Shown one piece after another: positions 1-10,670 of a stretch of DNA of 64,000 nt (position 1 is its first letter; every line of letters begins with the position of its first letter). Source of the DNA: Tieghemostelium lacteum (taxonomy: Eukaryota > Evosea > Eumycetozoa > Dictyosteliales > Raperosteliaceae); contig LODT01000028.1 in the NCBI GenBank assembly GCA_001606155.1, positions 278,735 to 342,734 of the forward strand, written 5' to 3'. Made by a program: the position numbers and the translations under genes. The notes beneath the pieces were generated by a model. It ran no database searches and was not told where the DNA came from. It was given only the letters and a program-made list of their open reading frames with translations.

Positions 1-1634
1 AAAACCTGACAAATTTAATTTAGCTTTTTTCTTAAAGAATGACTCTAGATCTTTTGTGAGTTCAAGGTTTGAATCAACACCTTCCAAAAGAGGTTTTAAA
101 AAGAATTTTACTACACCCATGGTCATATGTAAATCATCAATAACTATATTAATTGGATCGATTGGTAAAACTGGATGTGATTTCATACCAATTTTCATTT
201 TGGGTGTTGATCCTCCATATTTATGGTGAATAAGGTTATCTTTGTGGGTTCTCCATTTAAAGAAGCATTGGTTACTAAAGTTATTGATTGATAAACTGTA
301 ACATTTGCAATGTGCACAACGGTATTCAGATTGTGATTGATATACTGCACACAGTCCCAAGATAACAACCAGCAACGCGAGATCAAAGCTAAACAATGTG
401 AACACTTTGTATTCCTTTTCATCAATAGTAACTAACTTATATCCTATTCTATTACCACTGGTCGTTGTTAGAATGTTTGTCGATTTTAATAGATGTTTAC
501 GGGTAAACTCTGACATTCCACTTGCCAATTCTTCAGTAGTCTCTCTACCAAGGTATATCATGAAGATATAAGAGTCTTTCGGTGATTTAACAGCTGCCAA
601 TGTTTTATTATTATCAGCAAATTGAAATGTTGCAATTACTTGCTCATTGGTCCTATTCTTTGTCATTGTAGCACCATCTGCATGTGCAATCATCACAATG
701 ATATCTTCGTTGTTTTCCAGACCAAGTGATCTGTAGTGGTCAAATCTAGGTCCTTGCCTTGGTTGAAGATGATTTGGATACTCTTCCTGAAAGAATTTAA
801 TAATTGTCTGTTCAGTTGGCAGGTATGTACCTTTCTCAAATCCTATTAAACTTAACCCCTGACTAATCAAATTATTATTATAGGTTTTTATAGCAATTAA
901 ACTGTACTTCACTGTGCTTAAACCCATATGCACTAAACTCTTTTCCCACTTGTGGTCTGGTATTCTATTAGTTATTTTGAAAGCTGCAATTGTTTCTAGA
1001 GATGGATCTAAGAGTTTATGTCATTAGCTAAAACTATGCCTATTATATTACATCTGTAATTCTGGTTGGTAATTATACTTACTTGTATTGGATGTTTGGT
1101 TGAATCTCTTAAGATTAATAAGTCTATATATTTTATATTTTATTTTATTGCACTTTGGACAACTAGAGCAATCGAAATCAGGAACACCACCATGATGTTC
1201 AGTTACACTATGGTTGGAATAGTTGCTTTTTACAACCACTACTTTGCATCCAATATGTTCGCATTTAACGTGATCCTCAGGAACTATGATTTTGGGAGCT
1301 CCTGGCATTAAAGGTATCTGTTCTCTCTTTTCTTGTACTAGAGTGTAGTGATTCCTCCACACATGTCTACGAGCATTATACATTTTCTTGCTTGTTATTT
1401 GGCAGCCATCCACTTTACAAAAGTATTCTCCTTCCTTCGAACCAATTAAACTGTCCAATTCAGCTTGATAAGCTTTTAAATGGTCCCCTTCTGTAAGTGC
1501 TTCCTGTGCTTGTCTGGATCCAAATATCTTTTTCATTAGTGCCTCGTTCTTTTTGCTTAACAAATCAGGGTAAGATTCTATAATATCTTCATACAACATT
1601 GCCTGGGTGCTAACAAATTCATCATTACTATTAC

Positions 1635-1665
<31 letters not shown>

Positions 1666-1902
1666 GCTACTAATACTACTCTCAGCCTGTCTTATAACTT
1701 CTGTGTCAATAATCTCCTCTCTGTTTATCAGCTCATTCACCACTATAGATTCTCTAATATCAGCTATTTGTGAGAGACTGGACAAAAGTAACCCAGCTTC
1801 AATTTCTTCAAATTCATTCGTCTCTTGTGCTGTATCTCCATCAGTAATCCTATCATTCACTTGCTGTGAATTTACCAAACTCTCATTATAACTACTATTC
1901 AT
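1..1902 (-). CDS. Zinc-finger protein, possibly transposon-derived (partial at left edge)
   Basis: Two exons are visible: 1083-1902 and 1007 down to the window edge, where the frame is still open, giving about 609 residues with no stop. The 75-nt intron 1008-1082 has a perfect GTAAGT donor and a TTAG acceptor. I start at the ATG at 1902, because upstream is AT-only spacer. The protein has an acidic N-terminus, an Asn run near residues 80-89, and two C-x4-C...H-x4-H fingers (Cys162/167 with His180/185; Cys214/219 with His231/236). A third Cys cluster lies near 245-251, and another C-x2-C-x-C cluster is in exon 2. The far C-terminal part carries a D-D-L-H-M stretch in a hydrophobic segment, which recalls host-dispersed transposon-derived proteins; that link is inference. 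The function is unknown. It could instead be an ordinary dictyostelid C2H2 protein. Confidence 0.65.
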
Positions 1903-2213
1903 TAAGAAAATATAATATGATACAAAAAAATTTATATTAAAAATATTAAATAAAAAATATATAGGTGATTTCAAATTAATTATATTTATGTTTGAGAGCT
2001 ACAGTGGAGCAAAGAAATTTAGTTTGGTGGCTTATTTAAAAAAAAATAGATTCACTCCAAAGGTTACAAAAAAGATTTTTTGGATATTTTTGATTTTTAC
2101 GACAGAATAAACCAAATTTTTGTATTTCGTATTTTTGCCATATAAATACATAACTGGGCATTCCAGGAGCAAAACACCAAAAATTCAGAGGGAAAAAAAA
2201 AACAAAAAAGGTT
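1903..2213. other. AT-rich spacer
   Basis: This 311-bp spacer lies between the start of the zinc-finger gene and the 3' end of the tRNA-Leu. It contains A/T runs and no convincing coding frame. I see no retrotransposon remnant, although dictyostelid tRNA genes are common insertion targets. Confidence 0.6.
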
Positions 2214-2293
2214 TGTACTCTGAGGGACTCGAACCCTCGCGTTTTCACATTGCAGCCTTAATGCAACCCCATAACCAACTCGGGCAAGAGTAT
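2214..2293 (-). tRNA. tRNA-Leu (anticodon AAG)
   Basis: The minus strand folds as an 80-nt class II tRNA. The D stem is CCCG/TGGG. The anticodon stem TTGCA/TGCAA closes the loop TTAAGGC, with anticodon AAG reading CTT. The long variable arm is TGTG-AAAA-CGC. The T stem GAGGG/CCCTC carries the loop TTCGAGT. Six acceptor pairs (positions 2-7 with 66-71) are perfect, but position 1 is A opposite C72. The discriminator base is A, as expected for eukaryotic leucine tRNAs. No intron is present. The long variable arm and the anticodon agree on leucine. The terminal mismatch is the only oddity. Confidence 0.88.
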
Positions 2294-2483
2294 TGGATAA
2301 ATAATCCAATAATGTTTACAATATTTATACCCCCCTTTTCGTACATTTTTGTCACTTTTTTTTTATATTTATTTTATATTTATAGATAATCTTGATTTTA
2401 TAATCTTTTAATTTTAGAACAGTAATATCATAATATATAAAAATAAATTTTTTCTTTGTTTTTTTAAATTTTTTTTGAAAATC

Positions 2484-3929
2484 ATGAATTGCAGTCTACC
2501 AAATATAATAATTTATAAAATATTAGAAATTGTAATAAAATGTGCATGGTTACCTTATAGATATAAACTTTCCTATGGATTAATAAGTAAACAAATTTTT
2601 AAAAGATTAGGAGAAATGAAAGAATATCAATACTCTAATGATTTTATATGGCTAGAAAAATCATTAGAAGATCATCTAAAGAATAAATATTGTATTATAA
2701 AAAGAATATATAGAGTTAATATAAATGTAGAATCTCAACAAGAGTACTCATTAACTAGAATCAAAAGTTTATTTCCAAATGTTCACACTTTAGAACTGCG
2801 TTGGAGAGGATCAGAACAATGTAGAGATATACTTGAATTTCTAAATTGTTTTCCATCATTATTCAAGCTACTATTGAATTCTCAGACGATGGTAGATTGT
2901 AAGGATTGGGATGATTCATTGATACCACCTCAATTAGAGGAGATTGAATATCTATTCAAACTGAGAATGGATATGTTTGATGTTAAACTTTTAAATGCTG
3001 TACAGGGTAGACTAAAACTACTATATATCAATTCACAATTCATAGGACATTTTAATCAAGATAGTGATGCAATTAAACAAATATTAACACTTCAATCACC
3101 AAAATTAGAATATCTATATATAGATTCTTTGTTTGATAAATTATTTATCAATCATTTTCATCAATTAAAAATCTTATCAATATCAAATTCCAATCTAGAA
3201 TTTCTTATTGAACATTGGTCACAATTTAAAAAGTTACACAGTTTAATACTATCCATTTCAGAATCTATAAATACTTTATTTCCACTATTACATCTATTGA
3301 ATGAGAACTCTAATCTAACTAGATTAAAGCTGGTCATTGATCCTGGACTTGATTTTAGAGATGTAGATCCAATGAAATATAAAGAACCTCTACATTTTCA
3401 TAATCTAATAGATTTTGAAACTTTACAATTCCCAAGAAAATTAATGATAAAAATGATAATACCATCACTAAAATTTCTATATATTGGTTATTCCAATATA
3501 GAAATACCATCACTACAATTAATAATTAATAATCATCAGAATTTAGTAAAATTATCTGTTATCATTCAATTAAAGAATATTCACGAAAAACAAAGTGAAG
3601 AACTATCATTATCATTATCACAATTACCATCATTAGAATATTTATCACTGAGTATTTATCATTTTGTTACAAAAGAAAAAGTAACAACTCACCTACTTAA
3701 ACATCTTCATTTATCTAAAAGTTTAGAATTTATTCAAATTCAAACAAATGGTATTCCAATCCCATTCTTTTCTGATACACCTCATTTTCATCCTCAATTA
3801 CCATTTCAATTGGTAAACTTTTCCAAATTACTTGGAGTTTCAAGTTTTTCTAGAAATGGTATTCATTATGATGAAACAAAACCATTCTATTTAAAAATTA
3901 AAAATTATTTTAAAAATTTATTTAATTAA
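2484..3929 (+). CDS. F-box/LRR-like dictyostelid family protein
   Basis: Single exon of 481 residues starting at the first ATG; the frame stays open for only three codons upstream and has no earlier ATG. The N-terminus has an F-box-like helix (LPNIIIYKILEIVIK near residues 5-19). The remainder is a series of irregular Leu/Ile-rich units such as LEYLYIDSL and LEYLSLSIYHF, resembling degenerate leucine-rich repeats. The same architecture is seen in the tandem genes at 8.1-12.5 kb, so this is probably a distant member of the same expanded family. Such proteins may be substrate adaptors of SCF ubiquitin ligases, but no substrate can be deduced. It ends 31 bp from the convergent surface-protein gene. 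Confidence 0.7.
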   Translation: MNCSLPNIIIYKILEIVIKCAWLPYRYKLSYGLISKQIFKRLGEMKEYQYSNDFIWLEKSLEDHLKNKYCIIKRIYRVNINVESQQEYSLTRIKSLFPNVHTLELRWRGSEQCRDILEFLNCFPSLFKLLLNSQTMVDCKDWDDSLIPPQLEEIEYLFKLRMDMFDVKLLNAVQGRLKLLYINSQFIGHFNQDSDAIKQILTLQSPKLEYLYIDSLFDKLFINHFHQLKILSISNSNLEFLIEHWSQFKKLHSLILSISESINTLFPLLHLLNENSNLTRLKLVIDPGLDFRDVDPMKYKEPLHFHNLIDFETLQFPRKLMIKMIIPSLKFLYIGYSNIEIPSLQLIINNHQNLVKLSVIIQLKNIHEKQSEELSLSLSQLPSLEYLSLSIYHFVTKEKVTTHLLKHLHLSKSLEFIQIQTNGIPIPFFSDTPHFHPQLPFQLVNFSKLLGVSSFSRNGIHYDETKPFYLKIKNYFKNLFN

Positions 3930-3959
3930 ATATTTATTTTATAATTTATTGTATATATT

Positions 3960-6900
3960 TTAGAATTCATCTAATTTATTAACTTTACCACCAGTAAAAA
4001 TAGAAACTGTTGACATTTTAATTTTTTCTAAAGGTGGAGGTTTAAATGGTGATTTTCTTTTCTTTAGATAATAGGCCAAAGCAAAACCACCAATTAAAGC
4101 GGGTACACCTAAACCAATAACTAAACCAACAATTAAACCAACATTTGATTTTTTGTTTGAACAAGCTTCAATATTAAATTGTTTGGTTACATTACAACGT
4201 GAAGTTACAACAATCAATTCGTATTGATTAGAGGATAGATCGGTTAATTCTAATATACCTTCACCTGTAAATTGTTCTTGAATATTATTACTAAAATAGG
4301 CAATAATAGTTTGATTTGAATCAGTTCCATCATCAGGAATACTAACAAGAATAGATTCACATGAACTTTCAAATGTCAGTGGAGAACTTGTAATAGAGAA
4401 TGGAGATTCAATTATTCTAGGACAAAAGAAATCAAAAATCTGAGCTGTTGCATTATAGGTACCAATGGCCAAATCAAGATATTCACCAGTTGTACTGTTA
4501 CCAAGTGAGCCCAAATTATAGGTAATATTAAATGATGGATAGGAAGTTGATAAATGCAATGATCCAACACTTTCAGAACTATCACAAATATTATCAGTTA
4601 CAGACTCTAAAACTGGATCTTCACCACCTAAATTTACAATTCTTGATCTAATACAATAGGGAACGGAACGACTTAACTGATTGATTTGGTATTGTCCAAC
4701 ATTTAGATTTTCAAAATTATAAGAATCTAATGATTCTTGATTGATACCACGTGAATTTACAATCTGATAGTAATAATCAGAATTTGAAGATTTAATTGAA
4801 ATAGTACCATTCTTTGATCCTAAACATTTTTCATCTTGATTGGTAATCTCAATGTTATTTGTAATTTCATATTCAAATTGAGAATTTGCTCTATTATTAT
4901 CAAAATCAGGTGTGAAAGAATAGGATTTCAATTGATTACTAATTAAATCTACATATTCCAAATTATAAGATGTCCATGCCATATAATCAATAGTAAATAC
5001 ACCATTGGTATTTGGAAGACAAGGTTCACCATCACTATAAGATAACTGAGAGGAACCAAACAATTGATAATTTGTAAATTTAACAATCATAGTATTTGGA
5101 TTTTCACACTCTTTAGAGTATTCAACTATTGGAATAGGTGATGATGCCTTATATTCAAAATCAAAAGTCTTTTGACAATAATTATTCCAAAAAATATTTA
5201 ATGTAATGGAAACTGGTTGAATATTTTTGAGCATTGCTGGCATCCATGTATAGAATGATGTTGTATTACCAATAATGGTACCTGGTGCCAAAACTGGACT
5301 ATAATCACTGTCAATACGATAAATGGATACATGTGAATTTAAACTATTAACACTAATAGTATAACCAACATTATTTGGGCTTTGGTCAACTGATAGATAA
5401 TTACTCAATTGGGTAATTGTAATCTTTGGATCCATATAGGTTGCATTGAAATTGATACGATATCTACATGCTTGGTATGGTAAATGACCAGAGTTTGGTT
5501 TTAATAATATAGTATTTACACCAATATTAACATTAATAAGTTCACTATTATTTAAATAGACATGATTGGAAGCACCTCTACTACCCATATCAACATCTAA
5601 ATAAGATACTGGAACTTTTGAATTACTAGATGTTAATGATACCAAACCATCACCATTGCAAGTAGGAGATATCAAAGTTTTGGTAGTAAAATAACTGGTA
5701 TCCATATCAGCAAGTAGAATATTAACTGAACCAGAACATGAGGTATTATGTGAAAATGTAAATACATAATAACCAGATTGTAAATTAATATATTCACCAG
5801 CAGAGACTTCAGTTATTTGTACAGCTTGATCAGTTCCTGAACCACCATAATAGAATAAACCAAATTCAGGATCCATATCAGCAATGTTATTTATAACAAT
5901 TTTACCATCAATATTTGGTTTAACTGGAGTTAAATCTTGACAATAGGTTGGTAAAGTTAATGTAATATCTGGTGCAAATGTAGATGCTGTTGGGATAGTA
6001 TAATTGGATGTACTATTACATTTTTGAGATGAGTACACAAAAGAAATCTCATGTTGACCTGATGGTAAACCACCCAAAACTCCACTAGCAACAGGATAAT
6101 CTACACCATCAATAACTAACTTTTGTAAACCAGTAAAGTTTCCAACATTTGCCAATGAAGCATTAGATACATAGGAACATGTAGAAGAAATCCATTGTGG
6201 TACTGTTGTAATTGGGGTATATACCTCTGGAATTTGGTATTCAAAATAATATTGGCAATCGTTTTTGACATAGTAATCGTAATAATAAGATCCTGGATTA
6301 CCAACTACTTGATAGGTAGTACCATTACCATAGGCATCAGTATAAGGTGTCAACCTAAGAGTTGCAGGTTTAGATCCATCACATGGTGCAATTTCAACCC
6401 AGTTCATATAAAATTTAACCATATCTTTTACATTGATATTGGATGCATCTGGATTACCAATTTGCATCTCACCTCTATTACCACACTGATCTGTAAAAGT
6501 CAATAGATATTGAGATTTTGGAATTGTTAGATAACCATCTTCAACATATAAAATTTCTTGTTTAAAGTTGACATACATCTCTTGATAGAGCATATGATTG
6601 GCAAAATAAATGGTGTAGTTGGTAAAACATATATCATTATCAGAAGTAACCAAATTGGATACTGGTCTTGGTATTTCTACTGATAGTCTATAATCACTAA
6701 AATAACATCCAGATCTGTCAATTACATCATAATTACCCCAATAGTCATAAGGTAAATTAAATGATCTATTATCAATGGTAACAGATGGACCTTCTGGAAT
6801 GACTACTATCAAATCTAGATCTGCAGTATAGTGAAGAGTTACAGATGCTTCATCATCACAATTTCTTGGATATACAACAGTGTGAGTTAGAGGTAAACCT

Positions 6901-7916
6901 TCCCAAGAATTGAAAATAGTTGGGTAGAGTGCAACTTGACCTTGACATAGAGTTACAGTTACATAATATTCTTCAACCAAATTAAATTCAACACCAACTT
7001 GGTATGTGGCATTGTTATAGATTATAGATTGGATAGATGAGTTGATGGCTGGATCTGTACATATTATAGTGCCCTTAGCTGGATCTGGACATGAACCTCT
7101 TTGTTGGAAGGATATACTTGAAGGTACTAATAATGGTGATTTAATTGTAATCACCTGTTGATAACATGCACTTGATAACATGGTGACTTGATATGACTGA
7201 TCTGGTATAACTTCATAGATTCCATGTTCACCTTGAACTGTGGTATTACCTTGTTGTACTGTAATCTGAGTATACTCTCTATAGTTATGAATAACCAAAG
7301 TCATTGGACAAGTTTGAGTGAAATCATAATCTAATCCATTTAGAGTACCAGCAGATACGATATCAATAGGAATAGACTCTGGGCCACAATTACTATTCAA
7401 TCTTTGTATAGTTAAATCAGTTGAGCCTTGTGGTAAATATACCCATTTATCAGTATATGGTGATTGAACAGTAACAAATTCATTCATACCAGTTAAGGTG
7501 TAATTTATAGCAACACTATCACTAGAGAATCTAAATTTACCATAACCACCTATACATTGAGCATGTTGAATATCCAAATCGAAATAATTTGTAGTCAAAC
7601 TAAATGGTACCAATTTTGAACAAGCACCTCCACGATAAGTAAAGTTAAAGTTATACTGTTGATTACCTTCCAAAATAAAGACATAATCCATATAATTAGT
7701 TTGATAATATCTAGGAACACTTGGAGATATTGTTACATAGTTAAAACTATCAGTAGTAAAATCCAATGGATTTACAAATACAGTATAACCACATAGACCA
7801 CCTCTAAAAATATTATAATTTGTCCAATTTGCAGAATCACAAATTTGTGATTTTACATTTTGACATGTAATTACTAATAATACTATTAAAAATAAATATT
7901 TATTTTTAGATATCAT
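3960..7916 (-). CDS. Large secreted/type I membrane surface protein
   Basis: Single exon of 1318 residues. I start at the ATG at 7916, which directly begins a classic signal peptide (a basic residue, then FLIVLLVITCQNVKSQ). The frame upstream has no ATG. The long ectodomain is rich in Tyr, Asn, Thr and Gly with spaced cysteines and many N-x-S/T sites. Near the C-terminus lies one transmembrane helix (VGLIVGLVIGLGVPALIG, with a GxxxG-like pattern), then KKRK and a short cytoplasmic tail of about 35 residues. I do not recognise a named domain; the ectodomain looks like repeated beta-sandwich units. By analogy to other dictyostelid single-pass surface proteins, adhesion or recognition is possible, but that is inference. 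Confidence 0.8.
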   Translation of the reverse strand: MISKNKYLFLIVLLVITCQNVKSQICDSANWTNYNIFRGGLCGYTVFVNPLDFTTDSFNYVTISPSVPRYYQTNYMDYVFILEGNQQYNFNFTYRGGACSKLVPFSLTTNYFDLDIQHAQCIGGYGKFRFSSDSVAINYTLTGMNEFVTVQSPYTDKWVYLPQGSTDLTIQRLNSNCGPESIPIDIVSAGTLNGLDYDFTQTCPMTLVIHNYREYTQITVQQGNTTVQGEHGIYEVIPDQSYQVTMLSSACYQQVITIKSPLLVPSSISFQQRGSCPDPAKGTIICTDPAINSSIQSIIYNNATYQVGVEFNLVEEYYVTVTLCQGQVALYPTIFNSWEGLPLTHTVVYPRNCDDEASVTLHYTADLDLIVVIPEGPSVTIDNRSFNLPYDYWGNYDVIDRSGCYFSDYRLSVEIPRPVSNLVTSDNDICFTNYTIYFANHMLYQEMYVNFKQEILYVEDGYLTIPKSQYLLTFTDQCGNRGEMQIGNPDASNINVKDMVKFYMNWVEIAPCDGSKPATLRLTPYTDAYGNGTTYQVVGNPGSYYYDYYVKNDCQYYFEYQIPEVYTPITTVPQWISSTCSYVSNASLANVGNFTGLQKLVIDGVDYPVASGVLGGLPSGQHEISFVYSSQKCNSTSNYTIPTASTFAPDITLTLPTYCQDLTPVKPNIDGKIVINNIADMDPEFGLFYYGGSGTDQAVQITEVSAGEYINLQSGYYVFTFSHNTSCSGSVNILLADMDTSYFTTKTLISPTCNGDGLVSLTSSNSKVPVSYLDVDMGSRGASNHVYLNNSELINVNIGVNTILLKPNSGHLPYQACRYRINFNATYMDPKITITQLSNYLSVDQSPNNVGYTISVNSLNSHVSIYRIDSDYSPVLAPGTIIGNTTSFYTWMPAMLKNIQPVSITLNIFWNNYCQKTFDFEYKASSPIPIVEYSKECENPNTMIVKFTNYQLFGSSQLSYSDGEPCLPNTNGVFTIDYMAWTSYNLEYVDLISNQLKSYSFTPDFDNNRANSQFEYEITNNIEITNQDEKCLGSKNGTISIKSSNSDYYYQIVNSRGINQESLDSYNFENLNVGQYQINQLSRSVPYCIRSRIVNLGGEDPVLESVTDNICDSSESVGSLHLSTSYPSFNITYNLGSLGNSTTGEYLDLAIGTYNATAQIFDFFCPRIIESPFSITSSPLTFESSCESILVSIPDDGTDSNQTIIAYFSNNIQEQFTGEGILELTDLSSNQYELIVVTSRCNVTKQFNIEACSNKKSNVGLIVGLVIGLGVPALIGGFALAYYLKKRKSPFKPPPLEKIKMSTVSIFTGGKVNKLDEF

Positions 7917-8091
7917 AGTTTGTTTGGAGATAAAAAATAAAAAAAAAAAAAACAAAGGACTTTAAAAAATACGTATTTTTTTTCAGAATCTGATTTAGAT
8001 TTTTTTTGCGAATCTTGATTACTTTTTATTTTTTGTAAAAATTAAGGATTTTTTGATAAACACCATCAAGTGTATTTCTGGCAATTAGTCT

Positions 8092-9858
8092 CTAGAAAAT
8101 ACCATCAGATTGATTATAATATTGATAATGATCAATCATATATTTATAAAGAATATTGTGTATTGATGGGTTCCATATATAAATGTATTTTAAATGTTGA
8201 TAATTTCTTTCAATAGCTTGTTGGAAGAGTTCTAAGTCTTCGACTGGGAGTTGATCACCATCACGTGCTGGTATTCTTAAAAAGGATAGATTTTGATTGG
8301 CATCTATAATTTTACATAATGATTTTAGAAATTGTGATGTAGATTCTCTATGTTTACAATCATCATCATCATCGATATCATCATCTTCATAGTCATCAGA
8401 TAGATCTACACCTTCTTTAGAAAATACTATAGAATTTAAATTTAGAAATTTTAAGTTTTTAGCTTCAATCATTGATCTTTGAAATTCTACTATATCCCAT
8501 TGATTAACATGACTAACATTGAGTTTAGTTAGAGATTTCATTCTATCCATTAAAATTATAAAATCTTTAAATCTAGTTTCAGGTAAATGTAGAATGGAAA
8601 TGAAATTGTTCATTGTTAGACTCTGAATGTATTCATTGGGCAATAAACTATTTCTATTGATATAGTCCAGAGCCAATGTATGAACATTTGGATTATTACT
8701 TTTAATAAATTCTGTCATGTTTACAAATTCCAATGTTGTTGATCGATAGGATATACTAGTACACTTTGGGTGATACTTTAGAAGATATTCAGCTTTTGGT
8801 AAATGTTGAGATCTTAGATTGAATTCAGTTATGGAACTTACAGACTGCCATTGTGATTCTAATGGAATATTAGAAACATCATCTTCATAGAAGGGAATGA
8901 ACAATGACTCTAAAGTCTGATTAGTTATAGTCAGATTTTGTGGTGAATGCAATGGATCTACATCTCTAGATCCATCTAATATAAATGACTTTATAGAATG
9001 ATTTGAATTTAGAGAATCAATAAGTCTTGATGTACTATAATTACCATTTTCAATCTCTACATCTTTCAATGTCTTACTTTGACAAAAGGTAGAAATAATA
9101 CGATCAATATTTTCACTTTCATTTGATAAATTGACTCTAATCAACTTTAGTGTTTTCAGTACCATCTGAGGAAGTATCTCAACCAATGTCTGTTCATTTA
9201 AAGTTACAGATTGGAATGCCAAAGATTTCACATTTCTAAAATAAACTGGAATTAAATCAATGTGTCTATATTCCATATACCCATAGAAGAAGAGTTTTCT
9301 AATATTTTCCCAACCTCTAGGACCACATTTATCTAGACCTTGAAAGATCTTTTGGCAATCACCATAAACATCTTCATCATACTTTCTAAGTAATATATCT
9401 AATGATTCCAATCTTGGTAAATTGGTTGGTAACTTTATATCCCATTCATCATTTTGTCTAAATGTTATATCATATTGAATCTCTTTTAGATTTACAAGTT
9501 TAGACATTAGATCTTCATTCATAAATTTATGATCAGTTGATCTTTCATGCCAACCAAAATTTGTTGATTTAACACTGTGACAAAATACTGGATTATCAAA
9601 TAACTGTGCATTTTTGTCATTCCAATGATATCTTATTTTTAGAGGATAAATTCCATTTAAATACTTCTTATCAATACCCCAATTACCATTTATAAAATAT
9701 CTTGGCATTTTAGGTAATACATAATCTCTTATTTCATGTGATAAAATAGAAATCATTGACAGAAATTTTATATAATCCTTTTCATCTCGATTTACAATTT
9801 TAAACCTGATTAAAAAGTATCTAAAAATCTTAATAATTAAATATCTTGGAATAATCAT
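8092..9858 (-). CDS. F-box/LRR-like tandem paralog (copy 1)
   Basis: Single exon of 588 residues. An F-box-like N-terminus (IPRYLIIKIFRYFLI) is followed by LRR-like units and an acidic run (Asp/Glu near residues 495-505). It is the downstream member of a three-copy head-to-tail array with the pseudogene at 9962-10641 and the 593-residue gene at 10671-12452. A stretch of about 150 residues in the middle is identical to the 593-residue paralog. The 29 bp directly upstream of the ATG (AT-rich, containing TTAGTTATCTAAAAT) is also conserved between the two intact genes, which suggests shared promoter or leader sequence. A role as SCF adaptor is a family-level guess only. Confidence 0.8.
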   Translation of the reverse strand: MIIPRYLIIKIFRYFLIRFKIVNRDEKDYIKFLSMISILSHEIRDYVLPKMPRYFINGNWGIDKKYLNGIYPLKIRYHWNDKNAQLFDNPVFCHSVKSTNFGWHERSTDHKFMNEDLMSKLVNLKEIQYDITFRQNDEWDIKLPTNLPRLESLDILLRKYDEDVYGDCQKIFQGLDKCGPRGWENIRKLFFYGYMEYRHIDLIPVYFRNVKSLAFQSVTLNEQTLVEILPQMVLKTLKLIRVNLSNESENIDRIISTFCQSKTLKDVEIENGNYSTSRLIDSLNSNHSIKSFILDGSRDVDPLHSPQNLTITNQTLESLFIPFYEDDVSNIPLESQWQSVSSITEFNLRSQHLPKAEYLLKYHPKCTSISYRSTTLEFVNMTEFIKSNNPNVHTLALDYINRNSLLPNEYIQSLTMNNFISILHLPETRFKDFIILMDRMKSLTKLNVSHVNQWDIVEFQRSMIEAKNLKFLNLNSIVFSKEGVDLSDDYEDDDIDDDDDCKHRESTSQFLKSLCKIIDANQNLSFLRIPARDGDQLPVEDLELFQQAIERNYQHLKYIYIWNPSIHNILYKYMIDHYQYYNQSDGIF

Positions 9859-9958
9859 TATTACTATTTAGTTATCTAAAATAAGATTATTAAAAAAAAC
9901 ATTTTAACTTTAAATTCAACAAATACAACAAAAAATTACTAAAAAAAATCTAATTTTT

Positions 9959-9982
9959 ATTTTATTCAAATATCATTTCCTT
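9959..9982 (-). repeat. 24-nt upstream block of copy 1
   Basis: On the minus strand it begins AAGGAAATGATATTTG. It differs at one position from 12547-12570. Both lie about 95-125 bp upstream of the ATG of an intact F-box/LRR-like gene. It also marks the deletion junction of the truncated copy. Confidence 0.6.
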
Positions 9983-10641
9983 CAAATCAATGTGTCTATA
10001 TTCCATATACCCATAGAAGAAGAGTTTTCTAATATTTTCCCAACCTCTATGACCACATTTATCTAGACCTTGAAAGATCTTTTGACAATCACCATAAACA
10101 TCTTCATCATACTTTCTAAGTAATATACCTAAAAATTCCAATCTTGGTAAATTGGTAGGTAACTTTATATTCCATTCATCATTTTGTCTAAATGTTATAT
10201 CATATCGAATCTCTTTTAGATTTACAAGTTTAGACATTAGATACACTTTCATAGGTTCGATATGATCAGTTGATCTTTTATGTCAACCCACATAATATGC
10301 GATTTAACACTCTGACAAAATACTGGATTATCAAATATCTGTAGATATTTGTCATTCCAATGATAATTAATTTTTAGAGGATAAATTCCATTTAAATACT
10401 TCTTATCAATAACCGAGCCAACTATAAAATATCTTGGCATTTTAGGTAATACATTATCTCTTATTTCATGTGATAAAATAGAAATCTTTGACAGAAATTT
10501 TATATAATCCTTTTCATCTCTATTTACAATTTTAGACCTTATTAAAAAGTATCTAAAAATCTTAATAATTAAATATCTTGGATCATTATTATAAATATCT
10601 CTTATAATAGATTTAAATCTATTACTTTTTATTTTATGCAA
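9962..10641 (-). pseudogene. Truncated F-box/LRR-like copy (copy 2)
   Basis: This is the middle copy of the tandem array. It matches roughly the first 210 of about 590 residues of its neighbours. Its start region lacks 4 nt compared with the intact genes, which shifts the original ATG out of frame. A further disruption near 10250 splits the remaining frame in two. Homology stops abruptly after the residues HIDL. There the sequence runs directly into a 24-nt block (9959-9982) that is the upstream flank of copy 1 and also occurs upstream of copy 3. The simplest reading is one deletion from inside copy 2 to the promoter region of copy 1. It resembles copy 3 more than copy 1 at its N-terminus. 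Confidence 0.85.
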
Positions 10642-10670
10642 AAATTTTGATTGACATAACAGGCAGTCTA

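Noticed and set aside
2036-2389. Short frames on both strands over the tRNA-Leu gene
   Set aside because: They cross a well-folded tRNA and have no coding composition.
6195-6506. 103-codon plus-strand frame inside the large surface-protein gene
   Set aside because: Antisense to an intact 1318-residue gene; Ile/Trp-rich composition is typical of antisense frames.
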